Counted from the first letter of the stretch, positions 9,570 to 18,817 are shown. The stretch is 64,000 bases of DNA from Helicobacteraceae bacterium (GCA_027023805.1 JALVUF010000057.1:1-64000), one strand, 5' to 3'. Notes: generated by a model not told the origin, from the sequence alone. Program-made: numbers and translations.

Positions 9570-10097
9570 TTAGATTGCGTATTCGTTTTTAAAGGCGATA
9601 TATCTTTTAGCTGAAGCATATAGCTCTTTAACTTCTTCCTTTGTGAGCTGTCTGACAACTTTGGCGGGAGAACCTATAATTAGTGAGCGTGGAGGAAAAT
9701 ATTTATTTTTAGTGACCAAACTTCCAGCTCCTACGATAGATTCTTTGGAGATGACAGCGCCATCTAAGATAGTAGCACTCATTCCAATAAGACATGCATC
9801 TTCAATTGTACAGCCATGCAGCATGACTTTGTGTCCGACAGTCACGTCATTGCCTATAATGGTTGGATGCCCATCACTTTTATCTGCTTTCTTGTAATGT
9901 GTTACATGTATCATGCTAAGGTCTTGTATGCTTGTTCTGTGACCTATTTTAATATAATGAACATCAGCCCGTATTACAACTCCAAACCATATAGAGCAGT
10001 CATCTCCTATGGTTGCATCTCCTATAACATCTGCTGACGGTGCAATCCAAGTTTTATCACCTATAAGAGGGGATATGTTTTTGTATGGATATAGCAT
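9570..10097 (-). CDS. Gamma-carbonic-anhydrase-like hexapeptide-repeat protein (YrdA family)
   Basis: Left-handed beta-helix protein of 175 aa with hexapeptide repeats across about 20-140 (for example IGDATIGDDCSIWFG and GNDVTVGHKVMLHGC). The His residues of the zinc site (IHVTHY and GHKVMLHG) are present, as in gamma carbonic anhydrases. Family members often lack strong anhydrase activity, so the reaction is uncertain. It sits between ppk1 and the TRIC-like gene, all leftward with gaps of a few bases, suggesting one transcript. Confidence 0.85.
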   Translation of the reverse strand: MLYPYKNISPLIGDKTWIAPSADVIGDATIGDDCSIWFGVVIRADVHYIKIGHRTSIQDLSMIHVTHYKKADKSDGHPTIIGNDVTVGHKVMLHGCTIEDACLIGMSATILDGAVISKESIVGAGSLVTKNKYFPPRSLIIGSPAKVVRQLTKEEVKELYASAKRYIAFKNEYAI

Positions 10098-10100
10098 AAT

Positions 10101-12197
10101 TTACTCCTTTACTAGTCTGTTGACCAGTCTTGCGACATAGTTTGATGACTCTTTTTTTATTGATTTATAAACACGATTGACATGGGTTTCCATTAATTTT
10201 TGACTATTGATTATGTTTGCAGGATCTGTTTCAATTTTTTTATAATTACCATCGCTTAGAAGCTGATATGAGAGTACATTGTCGGAGCATTGTAGATGTA
10301 AGATTTGTAATAGTTTTTCAGATGACTGTTTATCTTCTACAGCTGTTAAAAGCTCTATGCGCCTTACTAGATTTCTAGGCATCCAGTCTGCACTGGATAT
10401 AAATATTGATACAGGTGCATTTTTAAAATAAAATATTCTGGCATGTTCTAGATATTTTCCTATAAGCGATATCACTCTTATATTGTCGCTGACGCCTTCA
10501 ATCCCAGGTTTTAAGCAACATATGCCTCGTACGATTAGATCAATCTTTACTCCAGCTTGACTAGCTTTGTAGAGTGCTCGTATCACATCTTCATCAACTA
10601 GCGAGTTCATTTTAGCTATTATTCGACCTTCATCTTTTTTTCTGGTTTCATTGTGTATTAGTGATAAAAACTTGGGTTTTATTTGGCTTGGGGACATATA
10701 GAGCTTGTCGAGTTTGCCTTTTTTGCTAAAGCCGGTTAAAAAATGAAAAAACTTTGTTATATCATGAGTGATAGTATCTTGGCTTGTCATATAGCTGACG
10801 TCAGTGTATATTTTTGCAGTTGTAGGATTGTAGTTTCCGGTGCCTAGATGAGCGTATTGCTTAAGCTTGCCACCTGCTCTGCGTGTTATGAGCGCAACTT
10901 TTGCATGAACTTTAAATCCGAAAATACCATATATAACATGTGCGCCGGCTTTTTCAAGCGCCTTTGCCCAGATAAGATTATTTTCTTCATCAAACCTTGC
11001 TTTAAGTTCCACCATGACGGTAACCTGTTTTCCTGATTCAGCGGCACTCATAAGTGATGTTACTATCGGAGATTTTGCACCGGCACGGTACAGTGTCATT
11101 TTGATTGTTACTACATCAGGGTCTTTAACGGCGGTTTGTATAAGTTGCATTACAGGCTCAAAACTCTCATAGGGGTGATATAGTGTGACATCTTGCTTCT
11201 CTAGTATATCAAAAATATTTTCATTACCATCAAGAGGAGGCAGGATTTTTGGATTAAAGGAGGTATTTAAAAGCTGTGCAAAATTTTTATTTCCTACAAT
11301 TTGCCAAAATGAGGATAAATTTAAAAGTGTATGGAATTTGTAGATATCGTTTTTAAATACATTTGTATGGCTGTTAAAAAAATCAATAATCTCATCATCT
11401 GCGTTTATACCTAACTCAAGGCGAACGATTTCACCTTTTCTTCTTAATTTTAGCCCTTCCTCTAAAATCTCAAGAAAATCATCCGCTTCCTCTTCCTCAA
11501 TTTGGATATCTGCATTTCTAGTTACTCTAAAAGGAACACTTTTTATCAATTTGTATCCCGGAAAAATATCTTCTATATATTCACAAACTATCTCTTCAAC
11601 GGGAATATATACGCCATCACTGATCTCAATAAATCTTGCAAGGACTCTAGGCAGTCGTATAATTCCGTATCTTTGAATTAATGTGTCATCTTTATCGGCT
11701 AATTTTACAATGGTGCCAAAACTTAGATTGTTTAGATGTGGAAATGGGTGTGTGGCATCAACTGCAATAGGGATTACGATAGGGTAGATATTGGCTAGAA
11801 ACTCTTTGTGTATTTTGCTGATTTGAGATTTATTTAGATCCTTGTAAGTTTTAAACACTATGCCATGTTTTTGCAGCTCTTTTAAGATCTCTAATAAACA
11901 ATGCTCTACTACCTGCTGCTCTTGGTGAAGGTAGTGTCTTATATCTATAAGTTGTTGAAGCGGTGTCAGCCTATCCGCGCCCGATACTATGACACCGACA
12001 TTAAATAATTTTTTTAATCCGGCTACGCGAATCATATAAAACTCATCTAAATTTGTCCCATAGATAGCTAAGAATTTTAGCCTCTCAAGCAAAGGCAGAG
12101 ATTGGTTTTGAGCTTGCTGTAAGACTCTTGTGTTAAATTGTAACCAAGATAGCTCTCGATTGTTGTATAATTTTGGATCTTTTAGGTTTTTTATCAT
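10101..12197 (-). CDS. ppk: Polyphosphate kinase 1
   Basis: Reversibly polymerises the gamma phosphate of ATP into polyphosphate. The four-domain PPK1 layout is complete at 698 aa. The N domain starts with NRELSWLQFN, and the first catalytic domain contains MTLYRAG, the FKVHAK histidine region and the HLGTGNYN signature. The second contains RGICCLKPG and SSADWMPRN. A TATAAT on the minus strand about 30 nt upstream and a GGAAA near the ATG support the start. Polyphosphate supports stress and stationary survival in related Campylobacter. Confidence 0.96.
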   Translation of the reverse strand: MIKNLKDPKLYNNRELSWLQFNTRVLQQAQNQSLPLLERLKFLAIYGTNLDEFYMIRVAGLKKLFNVGVIVSGADRLTPLQQLIDIRHYLHQEQQVVEHCLLEILKELQKHGIVFKTYKDLNKSQISKIHKEFLANIYPIVIPIAVDATHPFPHLNNLSFGTIVKLADKDDTLIQRYGIIRLPRVLARFIEISDGVYIPVEEIVCEYIEDIFPGYKLIKSVPFRVTRNADIQIEEEEADDFLEILEEGLKLRRKGEIVRLELGINADDEIIDFFNSHTNVFKNDIYKFHTLLNLSSFWQIVGNKNFAQLLNTSFNPKILPPLDGNENIFDILEKQDVTLYHPYESFEPVMQLIQTAVKDPDVVTIKMTLYRAGAKSPIVTSLMSAAESGKQVTVMVELKARFDEENNLIWAKALEKAGAHVIYGIFGFKVHAKVALITRRAGGKLKQYAHLGTGNYNPTTAKIYTDVSYMTSQDTITHDITKFFHFLTGFSKKGKLDKLYMSPSQIKPKFLSLIHNETRKKDEGRIIAKMNSLVDEDVIRALYKASQAGVKIDLIVRGICCLKPGIEGVSDNIRVISLIGKYLEHARIFYFKNAPVSIFISSADWMPRNLVRRIELLTAVEDKQSSEKLLQILHLQCSDNVLSYQLLSDGNYKKIETDPANIINSQKLMETHVNRVYKSIKKESSNYVARLVNRLVKE

Positions 12198-12252
12198 ATT
12201 ATTTCCATGATTTATATCTTTATAGTATTATAACCTAAGAAAGATTACAAAA

Positions 12253-12267
12253 CGGTTATCATAACCG
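12253..12267. repeat. Operator-like 15-bp palindrome upstream of the TPR gene
   Basis: CGGTTAT-C-ATAACCG is perfectly symmetric about position 12260. The one-base centre cannot form an RNA hairpin, so a DNA-binding dimer site is more likely. It lies between divergent ppk1 and the TPR gene, 15 nt before the latter's ATG. No regulator is assigned. Confidence 0.45.
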
Positions 12268-12282
12268 GCAAAGAAGTTGCTC

Positions 12283-12849
12283 ATGAATCTATTTCAAATA
12301 GCTATGTTGCTGGTAAGCACATATTTTGCATATCAAGTTTATAAGCATATCCATACTTTAAAAGACACAGATACTAAGAGTGCTAAATACGGTATTGATG
12401 ATGTCGATGGGCTGGTCAAAAATGCAGATAACTCTTTTTTAGATGGCAACTATAAGCAAGCTTCTTCATTTTTACAAAAAGCATATGCACAAAATCAGCA
12501 TGATTTGGAGATTTTAGTAAAATTGGGGTATGTTATGGCTATGCAAGATCAAAATGAACAGGCCTTGACATACTATAAAAAGGCACTGCAACTTGAACCG
12601 GAAAATAGTTCACTTTGCAAAAAGATAGCATCTGTGTACCGTAATTTAAAACAATATGGCAAAGCTAAAGAGTTGCTAGAGCGCTCAATAGCTTTAGATT
12701 CTACTGATAAAACTACATATTATAATTATGGTAATTTACTAGTAGATATGAACGAGAAAGACAAAGCAGTGCAGATGTATAAAAAAGCTTTAAAGATTGA
12801 TCCAGACTTTAAAGAAGCAAAAAATGAGATAAACAGGGTGAAAAATTGA
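12283..12849 (+). CDS. Membrane-anchored TPR protein
   Basis: 188 aa: one N-terminal hydrophobic anchor (about 2-20), then tetratricopeptide repeats from about 45 to the end (NQHDLEILVKLGYVMAMQD, ALTYYKKALQLEPEN, TYYNYGNLLVDMNEKD, AVQMYKKALKIDPDF). TPRs mediate protein contacts; no partner is evident. The ATG at 12283 has AAAGAAG upstream and is preferred to an in-frame TTG 6 nt earlier. Its TGA overlaps the TTG start of the NYN gene, so the two are translationally coupled. Confidence 0.85.
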   Translation: MNLFQIAMLLVSTYFAYQVYKHIHTLKDTDTKSAKYGIDDVDGLVKNADNSFLDGNYKQASSFLQKAYAQNQHDLEILVKLGYVMAMQDQNEQALTYYKKALQLEPENSSLCKKIASVYRNLKQYGKAKELLERSIALDSTDKTTYYNYGNLLVDMNEKDKAVQMYKKALKIDPDFKEAKNEINRVKN

Positions 12850-13598
12850 AAAATGAACAAAAAAAATTGGCTGTTTTGATAGATGCAGATAATGCACAGA
12901 TAGGCATCATAGAGGGTCTGTTGGAGGAGATTGCCAACTTAGGAGTTGCAAGTGTAAAGAGAGTGTATGGTGATTGGACGGATATGCGTCTAAAGAACTG
13001 GAAAAAAATTTTATTAGAATATGGCATTGAACCTATTCAGCAGTTTGCTTATACGACAGGCAAAAATGCGACTGATTCAGCTCTTATTATAGATGCTATG
13101 GATCTGCTCTATACAGATACTTTTGATGGTTTTTGTATAGTATCTAGCGATAGTGATTTTACACGTCTTGCCTCAAGAGTAAGACAAAGCGGATTGTTGG
13201 CGTACGGATTTGGTGAAAAAAAGACACCGAGAGCTTTTATGAGTGCCTGCGATAAATTTATATATACTGAAAATTTACGTGCTAATGCGATTCATGAGAT
13301 AAAAAAGAGCAATCATAAAATCAAAGATATCTTAAAAGATAAAAAGATGATATTAATTTTAAGAAATATGGTTGAAGATATTTCAGATGATTCCGGATGG
13401 TCATATTTAGGATCTGTCGGCATTAAGATTGCCAATTATATGCCGGATTTTGATCCACGAAATTATGGGTTTAAGAAATTAATTGACCTCATGAAAGCTG
13501 TATCATTGTTTGAGTTTAAAGATAATTCAACAGCTAAGGCAAAGGCTGTATATGTAAGAGTAAAGCATCAAAGAGGATATCTTGATGAGAATAGCTGA
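12846..13598 (+). CDS. NYN-domain putative RNase with C-terminal OST-HTH/LOTUS-like domain
   Basis: 250 aa. The N-terminal PIN-like NYN fold is clear: LAVLIDADNAQ (strand 1 and catalytic Asp), then NATDSALIIDAMDLLY and FCIVSSDSDFTRLASRVR with the remaining acidic residues. The C-terminal about 90 residues (ILRNMVEDISDDSGWSYLGSVG, FDPRNYGFKKLIDLMK) fit an OST-HTH/LOTUS module, which binds RNA. The pair matches the bacterial LabA/MARF1-like layout, presumably RNA-processing. The start is TTG, overlapping the upstream stop; no in-frame ATG fits the fold. It overlaps the Nif3-like gene by 14 nt. Confidence 0.85.
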   Translation: MKNEQKKLAVLIDADNAQIGIIEGLLEEIANLGVASVKRVYGDWTDMRLKNWKKILLEYGIEPIQQFAYTTGKNATDSALIIDAMDLLYTDTFDGFCIVSSDSDFTRLASRVRQSGLLAYGFGEKKTPRAFMSACDKFIYTENLRANAIHEIKKSNHKIKDILKDKKMILILRNMVEDISDDSGWSYLGSVGIKIANYMPDFDPRNYGFKKLIDLMKAVSLFEFKDNSTAKAKAVYVRVKHQRGYLDENS

Positions 13599-14307
13599 GA
13601 TTTATAATCATCTTGAATTATTGTCGAGTTTTTCATTGCAAGAGAGTTGGGATAATTCAGGACTATTAGTTGGTGACATGAAAGACAGTGTGGATAAGAT
13701 TTATCTCAGTATTGATATTGACGAGAAGTTGATTGACACAATCGATGCGAATTCATTGTTAATTACACATCATCCTGTTATTTTTGATAAAATCAAACAG
13801 CTGCAGTTTGATAGATATCCAGCCAACTTGATACGCAAGATGATACAAAAAAATATCTCCAATATAGCCATGCATACAAATTTTGACAAAACACATCTCA
13901 ATAAATATGTAGCTACGCAAATCTTAAAATGGCCAATCATTAAACAAGATGGATTTGTGCTTTATTTAGAAGTTGATGAGATATTTGATACATTTGTACA
14001 AAAAGTCTCCGATATTTTTCATTTAAACCATCCAAGATGCGTAAAGGCTAGAGATACGATTAAAACTGTAGCACTTGTTACGGGTTGCGGGGCTTCTTTA
14101 ATCGACCGAATTCAGGCAGATTGTTTTTTGACAGGAGACATTAAATATCATGATGCAATGCAGGCAAAAAGTAGTAATTTATCCATGATTGATATAGGAC
14201 ATTATGAAAGTGAGTGCTTTTTTGGAGAAATTTTGCAAAAGTATTTGAAAAATTTAGGATTAGCGGTTATAATTTCACAATCAGAGAATCCTTTTTTATA
14301 TATATAA
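13585..14307 (+). CDS. Nif3/YqfO-family dinuclear-metal protein
   Basis: 241-aa class Nif3-like protein with the metal ligands LLITHHPVIF near 62 and MHTNFDK near 98, and a C-terminal DIGHYESECF (about 209) giving the last His and Glu. The ring-forming family binds two metals; proposed roles include GTP cyclohydrolase-like (H. pylori HP0959), but function is unsettled. The ATG at 13585 is chosen over a TTG one codon earlier. Order Nif3, FlgZ-like, waaA, RluA-like resembles the H. pylori HP0959-HP0956 block. Confidence 0.85.
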   Translation: MRIAEIYNHLELLSSFSLQESWDNSGLLVGDMKDSVDKIYLSIDIDEKLIDTIDANSLLITHHPVIFDKIKQLQFDRYPANLIRKMIQKNISNIAMHTNFDKTHLNKYVATQILKWPIIKQDGFVLYLEVDEIFDTFVQKVSDIFHLNHPRCVKARDTIKTVALVTGCGASLIDRIQADCFLTGDIKYHDAMQAKSSNLSMIDIGHYESECFFGEILQKYLKNLGLAVIISQSENPFLYI

Positions 14308-14341
14308 GGACTTGTTTGCTACACATAACAAAAGGAATTAG

Positions 14342-15064
14342 ATGAATGAGCATTTAAAACAATTGGTTGATCTATCCAAAATCGATAAAGAGATAGACGC
14401 TTTTGAACCTCAAATAGATGAGGCTAACTATAAATATGAGGCTGTTTTGGCTAAAAAAAATAATATCGATAAAGATATTAATGAGCTTGAAGAAGAGATT
14501 AAAACAAATACTCTAAAAAAACATAAAAATGAATTACATTTGCATGAATTGTCTCAAAAATTAGAAGAAAACAAAACAAAGTCTTCAACTATTAAGACAG
14601 AGCGCGAAATGAAATCGTTGCAGCTTGAAGAAGAGATAGCTAAGGAACAGATAAGTTTTGCCAATGAAGAGATTGAGCGTTTGGATAAAATCATAGCAAC
14701 TATGCGTGATAAAATCAATGAGCTAGCTACTGCTAAAGATGAGGTAGAACAAACATTGCAGACAGTCAAAGATGAAGTGGATAAGAAGATTAAGGATATT
14801 GACAAAGAGCGCCAGGTTGTTTTTGATAAAAAAGAGAAATTGATATCTAAAATCAACCAAAAAGGATTGGTGTTTTATCAAAAAATTCGACGCTGGGCAA
14901 AAAATACAACAGCAGTTGAGGTACGAGATCAAGCTTGTATGGGCTGTTTTATGCTCATTAATGATAAAGTATATGCGGATGTTATCAAAGGCGAAGATAT
15001 TGTGCTGTGCCCACATTGCGGTAGGATTTTATATATGCCAGAAGACGAAGCAATCCAAGCATAG
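14342..15064 (+). CDS. Coiled-coil zinc-ribbon protein, HP0958/FlgZ-like
   Basis: 240 aa: a long charged coiled coil (about 10-170) followed by a C4 zinc ribbon with CMGC (about 200) and CPHC (about 223). This is the DUF164/FlgZ layout. In H. pylori, HP0958 stabilises sigma54 (RpoN) and binds flaA mRNA, so it links to flagellar control. The neighbour order (Nif3-like before, waaA and RluA-like after) matches H. pylori, strengthening orthology. Function here is inferred from those studies. Confidence 0.85.
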   Translation: MNEHLKQLVDLSKIDKEIDAFEPQIDEANYKYEAVLAKKNNIDKDINELEEEIKTNTLKKHKNELHLHELSQKLEENKTKSSTIKTEREMKSLQLEEEIAKEQISFANEEIERLDKIIATMRDKINELATAKDEVEQTLQTVKDEVDKKIKDIDKERQVVFDKKEKLISKINQKGLVFYQKIRRWAKNTTAVEVRDQACMGCFMLINDKVYADVIKGEDIVLCPHCGRILYMPEDEAIQA

Positions 15065-15067
15065 GCT

Positions 15068-16231
15068 TTGAAGCTGTTTTTTTTCTTATATTATCTAAGT
15101 GCCTGTATAATATATATCGTTTCATTACCGATTTTATTGGTATTGATATTTAAGAAAAAGTACCGCGATTCTATACCTGCCCGTTTTTTTTTGTTTAACA
15201 ATAAAAGATTTAAAAACTCTGGCGGTTTGTGGTTTCATGTCTGTTCATTAGGCGAAGCCAAAGCGTTAAAGCCTATCTTGTCTGAACTTGATTCAGATAA
15301 GATTAGCATTACCGCCATTACTCATACGGGCTATGATGCAGCTAAGATGTATGATGCAGATGTAAGATATCTTCCTTTTGAGATTTTTTTACCATTTTGG
15401 GTTAAGCCGCAGAAAAAGCTAATCGTACTTGAGGCTGAATTTTGGTATCTTTTATTTGCGGTAATGAAGGCAAAAGGAGCCAAGGTTATTTTGTTAAATG
15501 CGCGTATATCGGAAAAGAGTGTTAAAAAATATATGAGGTTTTACTGGTTTTATAAAAAAATCTTTGCGCTAGTAGATAAAATTTATTGTCAAAGTGAGAT
15601 AGATGCTTATCGTTTAGAATCTTTAGGCGGTAGAAATATTGAGATTATAGGCAATATTAAACTTGCACAAAGCATATATACTACAATAATTTATCAAAAA
15701 CCTGATGCAACTGTTTTAACTATTGCCAGCACTCATGAAGGTGAAGAGAAGATAATTCTGCCACAGATATTAAAATTTATAAATTCTACAAAAACAAAGC
15801 TTGTTATAGTTCCTAGACATCCAGAGCGTTTTAATGGCGTTTACAAGATGCTGACAGAATTTTCTAAAAAGTACAACTTAACCCTTTGTCGTTTTTCCGA
15901 TAATAAAGCATTAGATTGTAATATCACGCTTGTAGATATGATGGGAGAGCTTAACAATATATATAATATTAGCGATATAGTGATAATGGGAGGATCGTTT
16001 ATTCCCAAGATAGGTGGGCACAATCCGCTTGAACCGGCTCATTTTGGCTGTAAGATTATAACAGGAAAATATATTGATGATCAAAAAGAGTTATATAAGA
16101 ATGTTTATCATGTTCAGTATGTTCAGGAGAGTTCTTTGTCAGATGCACTCTTTACATGTAAAGAGTTACCGCCGTCATATATTGCACAGAGTGTTGATTT
16201 GAGCCATGTGATTGATGAATTAAGGAAATAA
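15068..16231 (+). CDS. waaA: 3-deoxy-D-manno-octulosonic acid (Kdo) transferase
   Basis: Inner-membrane GT30 glycosyltransferase that adds Kdo to lipid A precursor from CMP-Kdo. The N-terminal membrane anchor (1-25) is followed by the family segment HVCSLGEAKALKPI with its catalytic Glu. The C-terminal lobe contains PRHPERF and GGSFIPKIGGHNPLEPA. Length 387 aa is slightly short but complete. The start appears to be TTG at 15068, 3 nt after the previous stop; no nearby in-frame ATG precedes the anchor. The RluA-like gene follows after 1 base. Confidence 0.9.
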   Translation: MKLFFFLYYLSACIIYIVSLPILLVLIFKKKYRDSIPARFFLFNNKRFKNSGGLWFHVCSLGEAKALKPILSELDSDKISITAITHTGYDAAKMYDADVRYLPFEIFLPFWVKPQKKLIVLEAEFWYLLFAVMKAKGAKVILLNARISEKSVKKYMRFYWFYKKIFALVDKIYCQSEIDAYRLESLGGRNIEIIGNIKLAQSIYTTIIYQKPDATVLTIASTHEGEEKIILPQILKFINSTKTKLVIVPRHPERFNGVYKMLTEFSKKYNLTLCRFSDNKALDCNITLVDMMGELNNIYNISDIVIMGGSFIPKIGGHNPLEPAHFGCKIITGKYIDDQKELYKNVYHVQYVQESSLSDALFTCKELPPSYIAQSVDLSHVIDELRK

Positions 16232-16232
16232 A

Positions 16233-16970
16233 ATGGAAAAAGAAAAAGCGTATAAACTATTGGCAGTGCAGGAAAATATATCAAATAAAGAAGCTAAGTC
16301 GTTAATTGACAGAGGTCTTGTTTATGTGGGTGCAAAAAAACTGATGATCGCCAGAGGCAATATAGGCGTAAAAACGGTTTTTAAAGTTCAGAAAATTGAA
16401 AAAGCAAAAATTATTTTTGAAAATAATGATTTGATCGTTGTAGATAAGCCTGCGTTTATAAATTCTGATGAAATTGTCAGACAGTTTGGTAAAGTTAAGC
16501 TTCTTCATAGGCTAGATCGTGAAACGAGCGGAGTTTTGATGCTTGTAAAAAATGAAGAGTTTCAAAAAAAAGCTATACAGGAATTTAAAAGAGATAGAGT
16601 TTATAAAGAATATACAGCGTGGGTTGACGGTCTTGTTGCTGAAGGTTTTGAGATTAATAAGCCCATTGTTACCAATAAGCGGGGCAATAAAGCATATTCT
16701 AAGGTAGATAATTTTGGAAAACCGGCTTGTACGGAAGTCTTTGTTGAAGCCATCAGCGGTAAAAAAAGCAAACTTAAATGTATTATTCATAACGGAAGAA
16801 CACACCAGATAAGAGTTCACTTACAAAGTGCAGGACTTGGTATAATAGGCGATGAACAGTATGGAGGCAGAAGATATAGCCGAGTGATGTTACATGCTAG
16901 AAAAGTAATATTGCTTGGACTAACTTTTGAAGCCAAAGAGCCTGCTTTGTTTAAACACTTTGAAGCATAA
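16233..16970 (+). CDS. RluA-family 23S rRNA/tRNA pseudouridine synthase
   Basis: 245 aa with a short S4-like N-terminal region (1-50, including SNKEAKSLIDRGLVYVG) and the RluA catalytic motif HRLDRETSG with its Asp at about 95. RTHQIRVHLQSAG and a GDEQYGG segment follow. The exact uridine modified cannot be told from sequence. Related to H. pylori HP0956, which sits next to waaA in the same order. Confidence 0.88.
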   Translation: MEKEKAYKLLAVQENISNKEAKSLIDRGLVYVGAKKLMIARGNIGVKTVFKVQKIEKAKIIFENNDLIVVDKPAFINSDEIVRQFGKVKLLHRLDRETSGVLMLVKNEEFQKKAIQEFKRDRVYKEYTAWVDGLVAEGFEINKPIVTNKRGNKAYSKVDNFGKPACTEVFVEAISGKKSKLKCIIHNGRTHQIRVHLQSAGLGIIGDEQYGGRRYSRVMLHARKVILLGLTFEAKEPALFKHFEA

Positions 16971-17097
16971 GTATTTAGCCGATTTTATGCATTTTGAGAA
17001 ACATCTATTTAGGAGTTCTTCGCTTATTTTGATGGACTTTTACTCATCATGGTGCGTAACGTCAGATACTTAAAATAAAAATAAAGTATTTTTTTGC

Positions 17098-17103
17098 TAT
17101 AAT
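17098..17103 (+). promoter_or_regulatory. sigma70 -10 element for ffh
   Basis: TATAAT preceded by TTTTTTTGC, 27 nt before the ffh ATG, with a GAGGAGAG Shine-Dalgarno between. The 160-nt gap before ffh holds nothing else that I can identify. Confidence 0.7.
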
Positions 17104-17130
17104 GCGAAACTTTAAATCGAGGAGAGAGAG

Positions 17131-18474
17131 ATGTTTGACACATTAACAAATTCATTTACAACAGCTATAAAAAAACTTCGTTTTTATGATGATGAAAAAT
17201 CTCTTAAAAAAGCGACCAATGAACTTAAAAAAGCCTTACTTAAAGCTGACGTAAATCATAAAGTCGTAAAAAACCTCGTAGCACAAGTTGAGTTAAAAAC
17301 TAAAGAAAAAGGTATCGGGAAAGATCAGTTTTTAGATGCCTTAAAGACAACGCTGTATGATATCTTAGAAGTAGGCGGCAATAAGGGTTTTGTTTTTGCA
17401 CCGAACCCTCCGACGGTTATTTTAATGACAGGATTGCAGGGTTCGGGAAAAACAACTACTACCGGAAAGTTGGCACTTTATCTAAAGAATAAAAAGAAGA
17501 AAGTTTTGGTCGTAGCTGCGGATTTACAGCGTTTAGCGGCAGTTGAACAGCTTCGACAGATCACTTCTAAAATCGATATTGAGTTATTTGAAGATGAATC
17601 TCATAAAAATCCGGTCGAGGTTGTTAAAGATGCTTTAAAGTATGCCAATAGTGCACTTTATGATGTTATCTTAATAGATACAGCAGGTCGTTTAGCGATA
17701 GATGATGAGTTGATGGATGAGCTAGAACAAGTGAAAAAAGTTGCAAATCCTGATGAAATTTTTTATGTAGCAGACTCATTAACCGGTCAAGATGCGGTTA
17801 AAACAGCCATTAGCTTTAATGATAAAATAGGTATTGACGGTGTTATCTTAAGCAAATTTGACGGAGATGGGAAGGGTGGAGTGGCATTAGGATTGTCTTC
17901 TTTGGTGCAAGTACCGCTTCGTTTTATCGGTAACGGTGAAAAGATGGAAGATTTAGAGATCTTTTTACCTGAGCGTATTGTTAATCGTTTAATAGGCTTA
18001 GGCGATATAGAAGGCTTGGCTGAGAAAACATCTGGTGTAATTGATGAAAAAAAGGCAAAGCGAGTTGCCAAAAAAATTCAAAAAGGTAGTTTTAACTTTA
18101 ATGATTTTTTAGAGCAGATGGAAAGTATGAAAAAGATGGGGAGCATGAAATCGATCATGGGCATGATTCCGGGTATGGGAAATATGTCTAAAGCTCTTAA
18201 AGATTTTGATCTTGAGAATTCACAAGAATTAAAACATATGAAAGCCATGGTGTCATCAATGACGCCAAAAGAGCGTGAAAATCCAAATCTTTTAAACAAT
18301 ATGAGAAAATTAAGAATAGCATCAGGCTGCGGTCTTTCACAAGCAGAGGTTAATAAAATTATCAAACAGTTTAAAAATGCCGGTAAAATGGCAAAGAAAT
18401 TTTCAGGCAAAAAAGGGATGCAAAATCTTCAAAATTTGCTGTCTCAATCCAATCTTGGAAATATACCAAGATAA
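17131..18474 (+). CDS. ffh: Signal recognition particle GTPase Ffh
   Basis: Targets nascent membrane proteins with 4.5S RNA. The N domain is followed by the G domain: P-loop [10 protein letters not shown] near 107, DTAGR near 188, and [10 protein letters not shown] near 246. The methionine-rich M domain fills the last 140 residues ([21 protein letters not shown]) and contains the RNA-binding SGCGLS. Length 447 aa is normal. The 4.5S RNA gene was not found in this window. Confidence 0.97.
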   Translation: MFDTLTNSFTTAIKKLRFYDDEKSLKKATNELKKALLKADVNHKVVKNLVAQVELKTKEKGIGKDQFLDALKTTLYDILEVGGNKGFVFAPNPPTVILMTGLQGSGKTTTTGKLALYLKNKKKKVLVVAADLQRLAAVEQLRQITSKIDIELFEDESHKNPVEVVKDALKYANSALYDVILIDTAGRLAIDDELMDELEQVKKVANPDEIFYVADSLTGQDAVKTAISFNDKIGIDGVILSKFDGDGKGGVALGLSSLVQVPLRFIGNGEKMEDLEIFLPERIVNRLIGLGDIEGLAEKTSGVIDEKKAKRVAKKIQKGSFNFNDFLEQMESMKKMGSMKSIMGMIPGMGNMSKALKDFDLENSQELKHMKAMVSSMTPKERENPNLLNNMRKLRIASGCGLSQAEVNKIIKQFKNAGKMAKKFSGKKGMQNLQNLLSQSNLGNIPR

Positions 18475-18485
18475 AGAGTTCTCTT

Positions 18486-18535
18486 CATAAATGTAGATTT
18501 CTGTATTTATTGAAATATAGAGATTTGCATTTATG
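18486..18535 (+). repeat. Long RNA hairpin between ffh and rpsP
   Basis: Arms 18486-18508 and 18513-18535, 23 bases each, pair at every position around an ATTG loop. Nineteen pairs are Watson-Crick and four are G-U (18494-18527, 18496-18525, 18499-18522, 18503-18518). All four become A-C mismatches in the minus-strand RNA, so the structure makes sense only in the + transcript. No T-run follows, so it is not a classic terminator. An RNase III site or leader structure is more likely. Confidence 0.75.
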
Positions 18536-18549
18536 CAGTTATCAAATTT

Positions 18550-18566
18550 TGCAGAAAAATTCTGCA
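18550..18566 (+). repeat. Short hairpin in the rpsP leader
   Basis: TGCAGAA-AAA-TTCTGCA, 7 bp with a 3-nt loop, placed 6 nt before the AAGGAAG Shine-Dalgarno of rpsP and 14 nt after the longer hairpin. It could influence ribosome access; no matching known leader motif is recognised. Confidence 0.5.
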
Positions 18567-18584
18567 TATATAAAGGAAGTGTTC

Positions 18585-18815
18585 ATGGCAACAGTAGTTC
18601 GTTTAACCCGTATGGGTCGTAAGAAAAAACCATTTTATCGTATAGCGGTAACTGATTCACGTAAGCGTAGAGACGGTGGTTGGATAGAGTTGATTGGTTA
18701 TTATAATCCAGTGGGTGAGCAAAAAGTTGTACAGTTTGATGAAGAGCGTCTTAATTACTGGCTTAGTGTTGGTGCGAAGATGAGCGACAGAGTAAAAAAA
18801 ATCACCGGTAAATAA
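18585..18815 (+). CDS. rpsP: 30S ribosomal protein S16
   Basis: 76-aa ribosomal protein starting [20 protein letters not shown], the family signature. The frame is open further upstream to 18510, but that extension would start inside the hairpin leader; the ATG at 18585 has AAGGAAG at good spacing. First gene of rpsP-khpA-rimM-trmD-rplS, the common bacterial 21K operon order. Confidence 0.97.
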   Translation: MATVVRLTRMGRKKKPFYRIAVTDSRKRRDGGWIELIGYYNPVGEQKVVQFDEERLNYWLSVGAKMSDRVKKITGK

Positions 18816-18817
18816 TT

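Noticed and set aside
16971-17097. 4.5S RNA or other small RNA upstream of ffh
   Set aside because: The conserved GGAA/AGCAG-type SRP apical core is not recognisable, and no promoter-terminator pair is seen.
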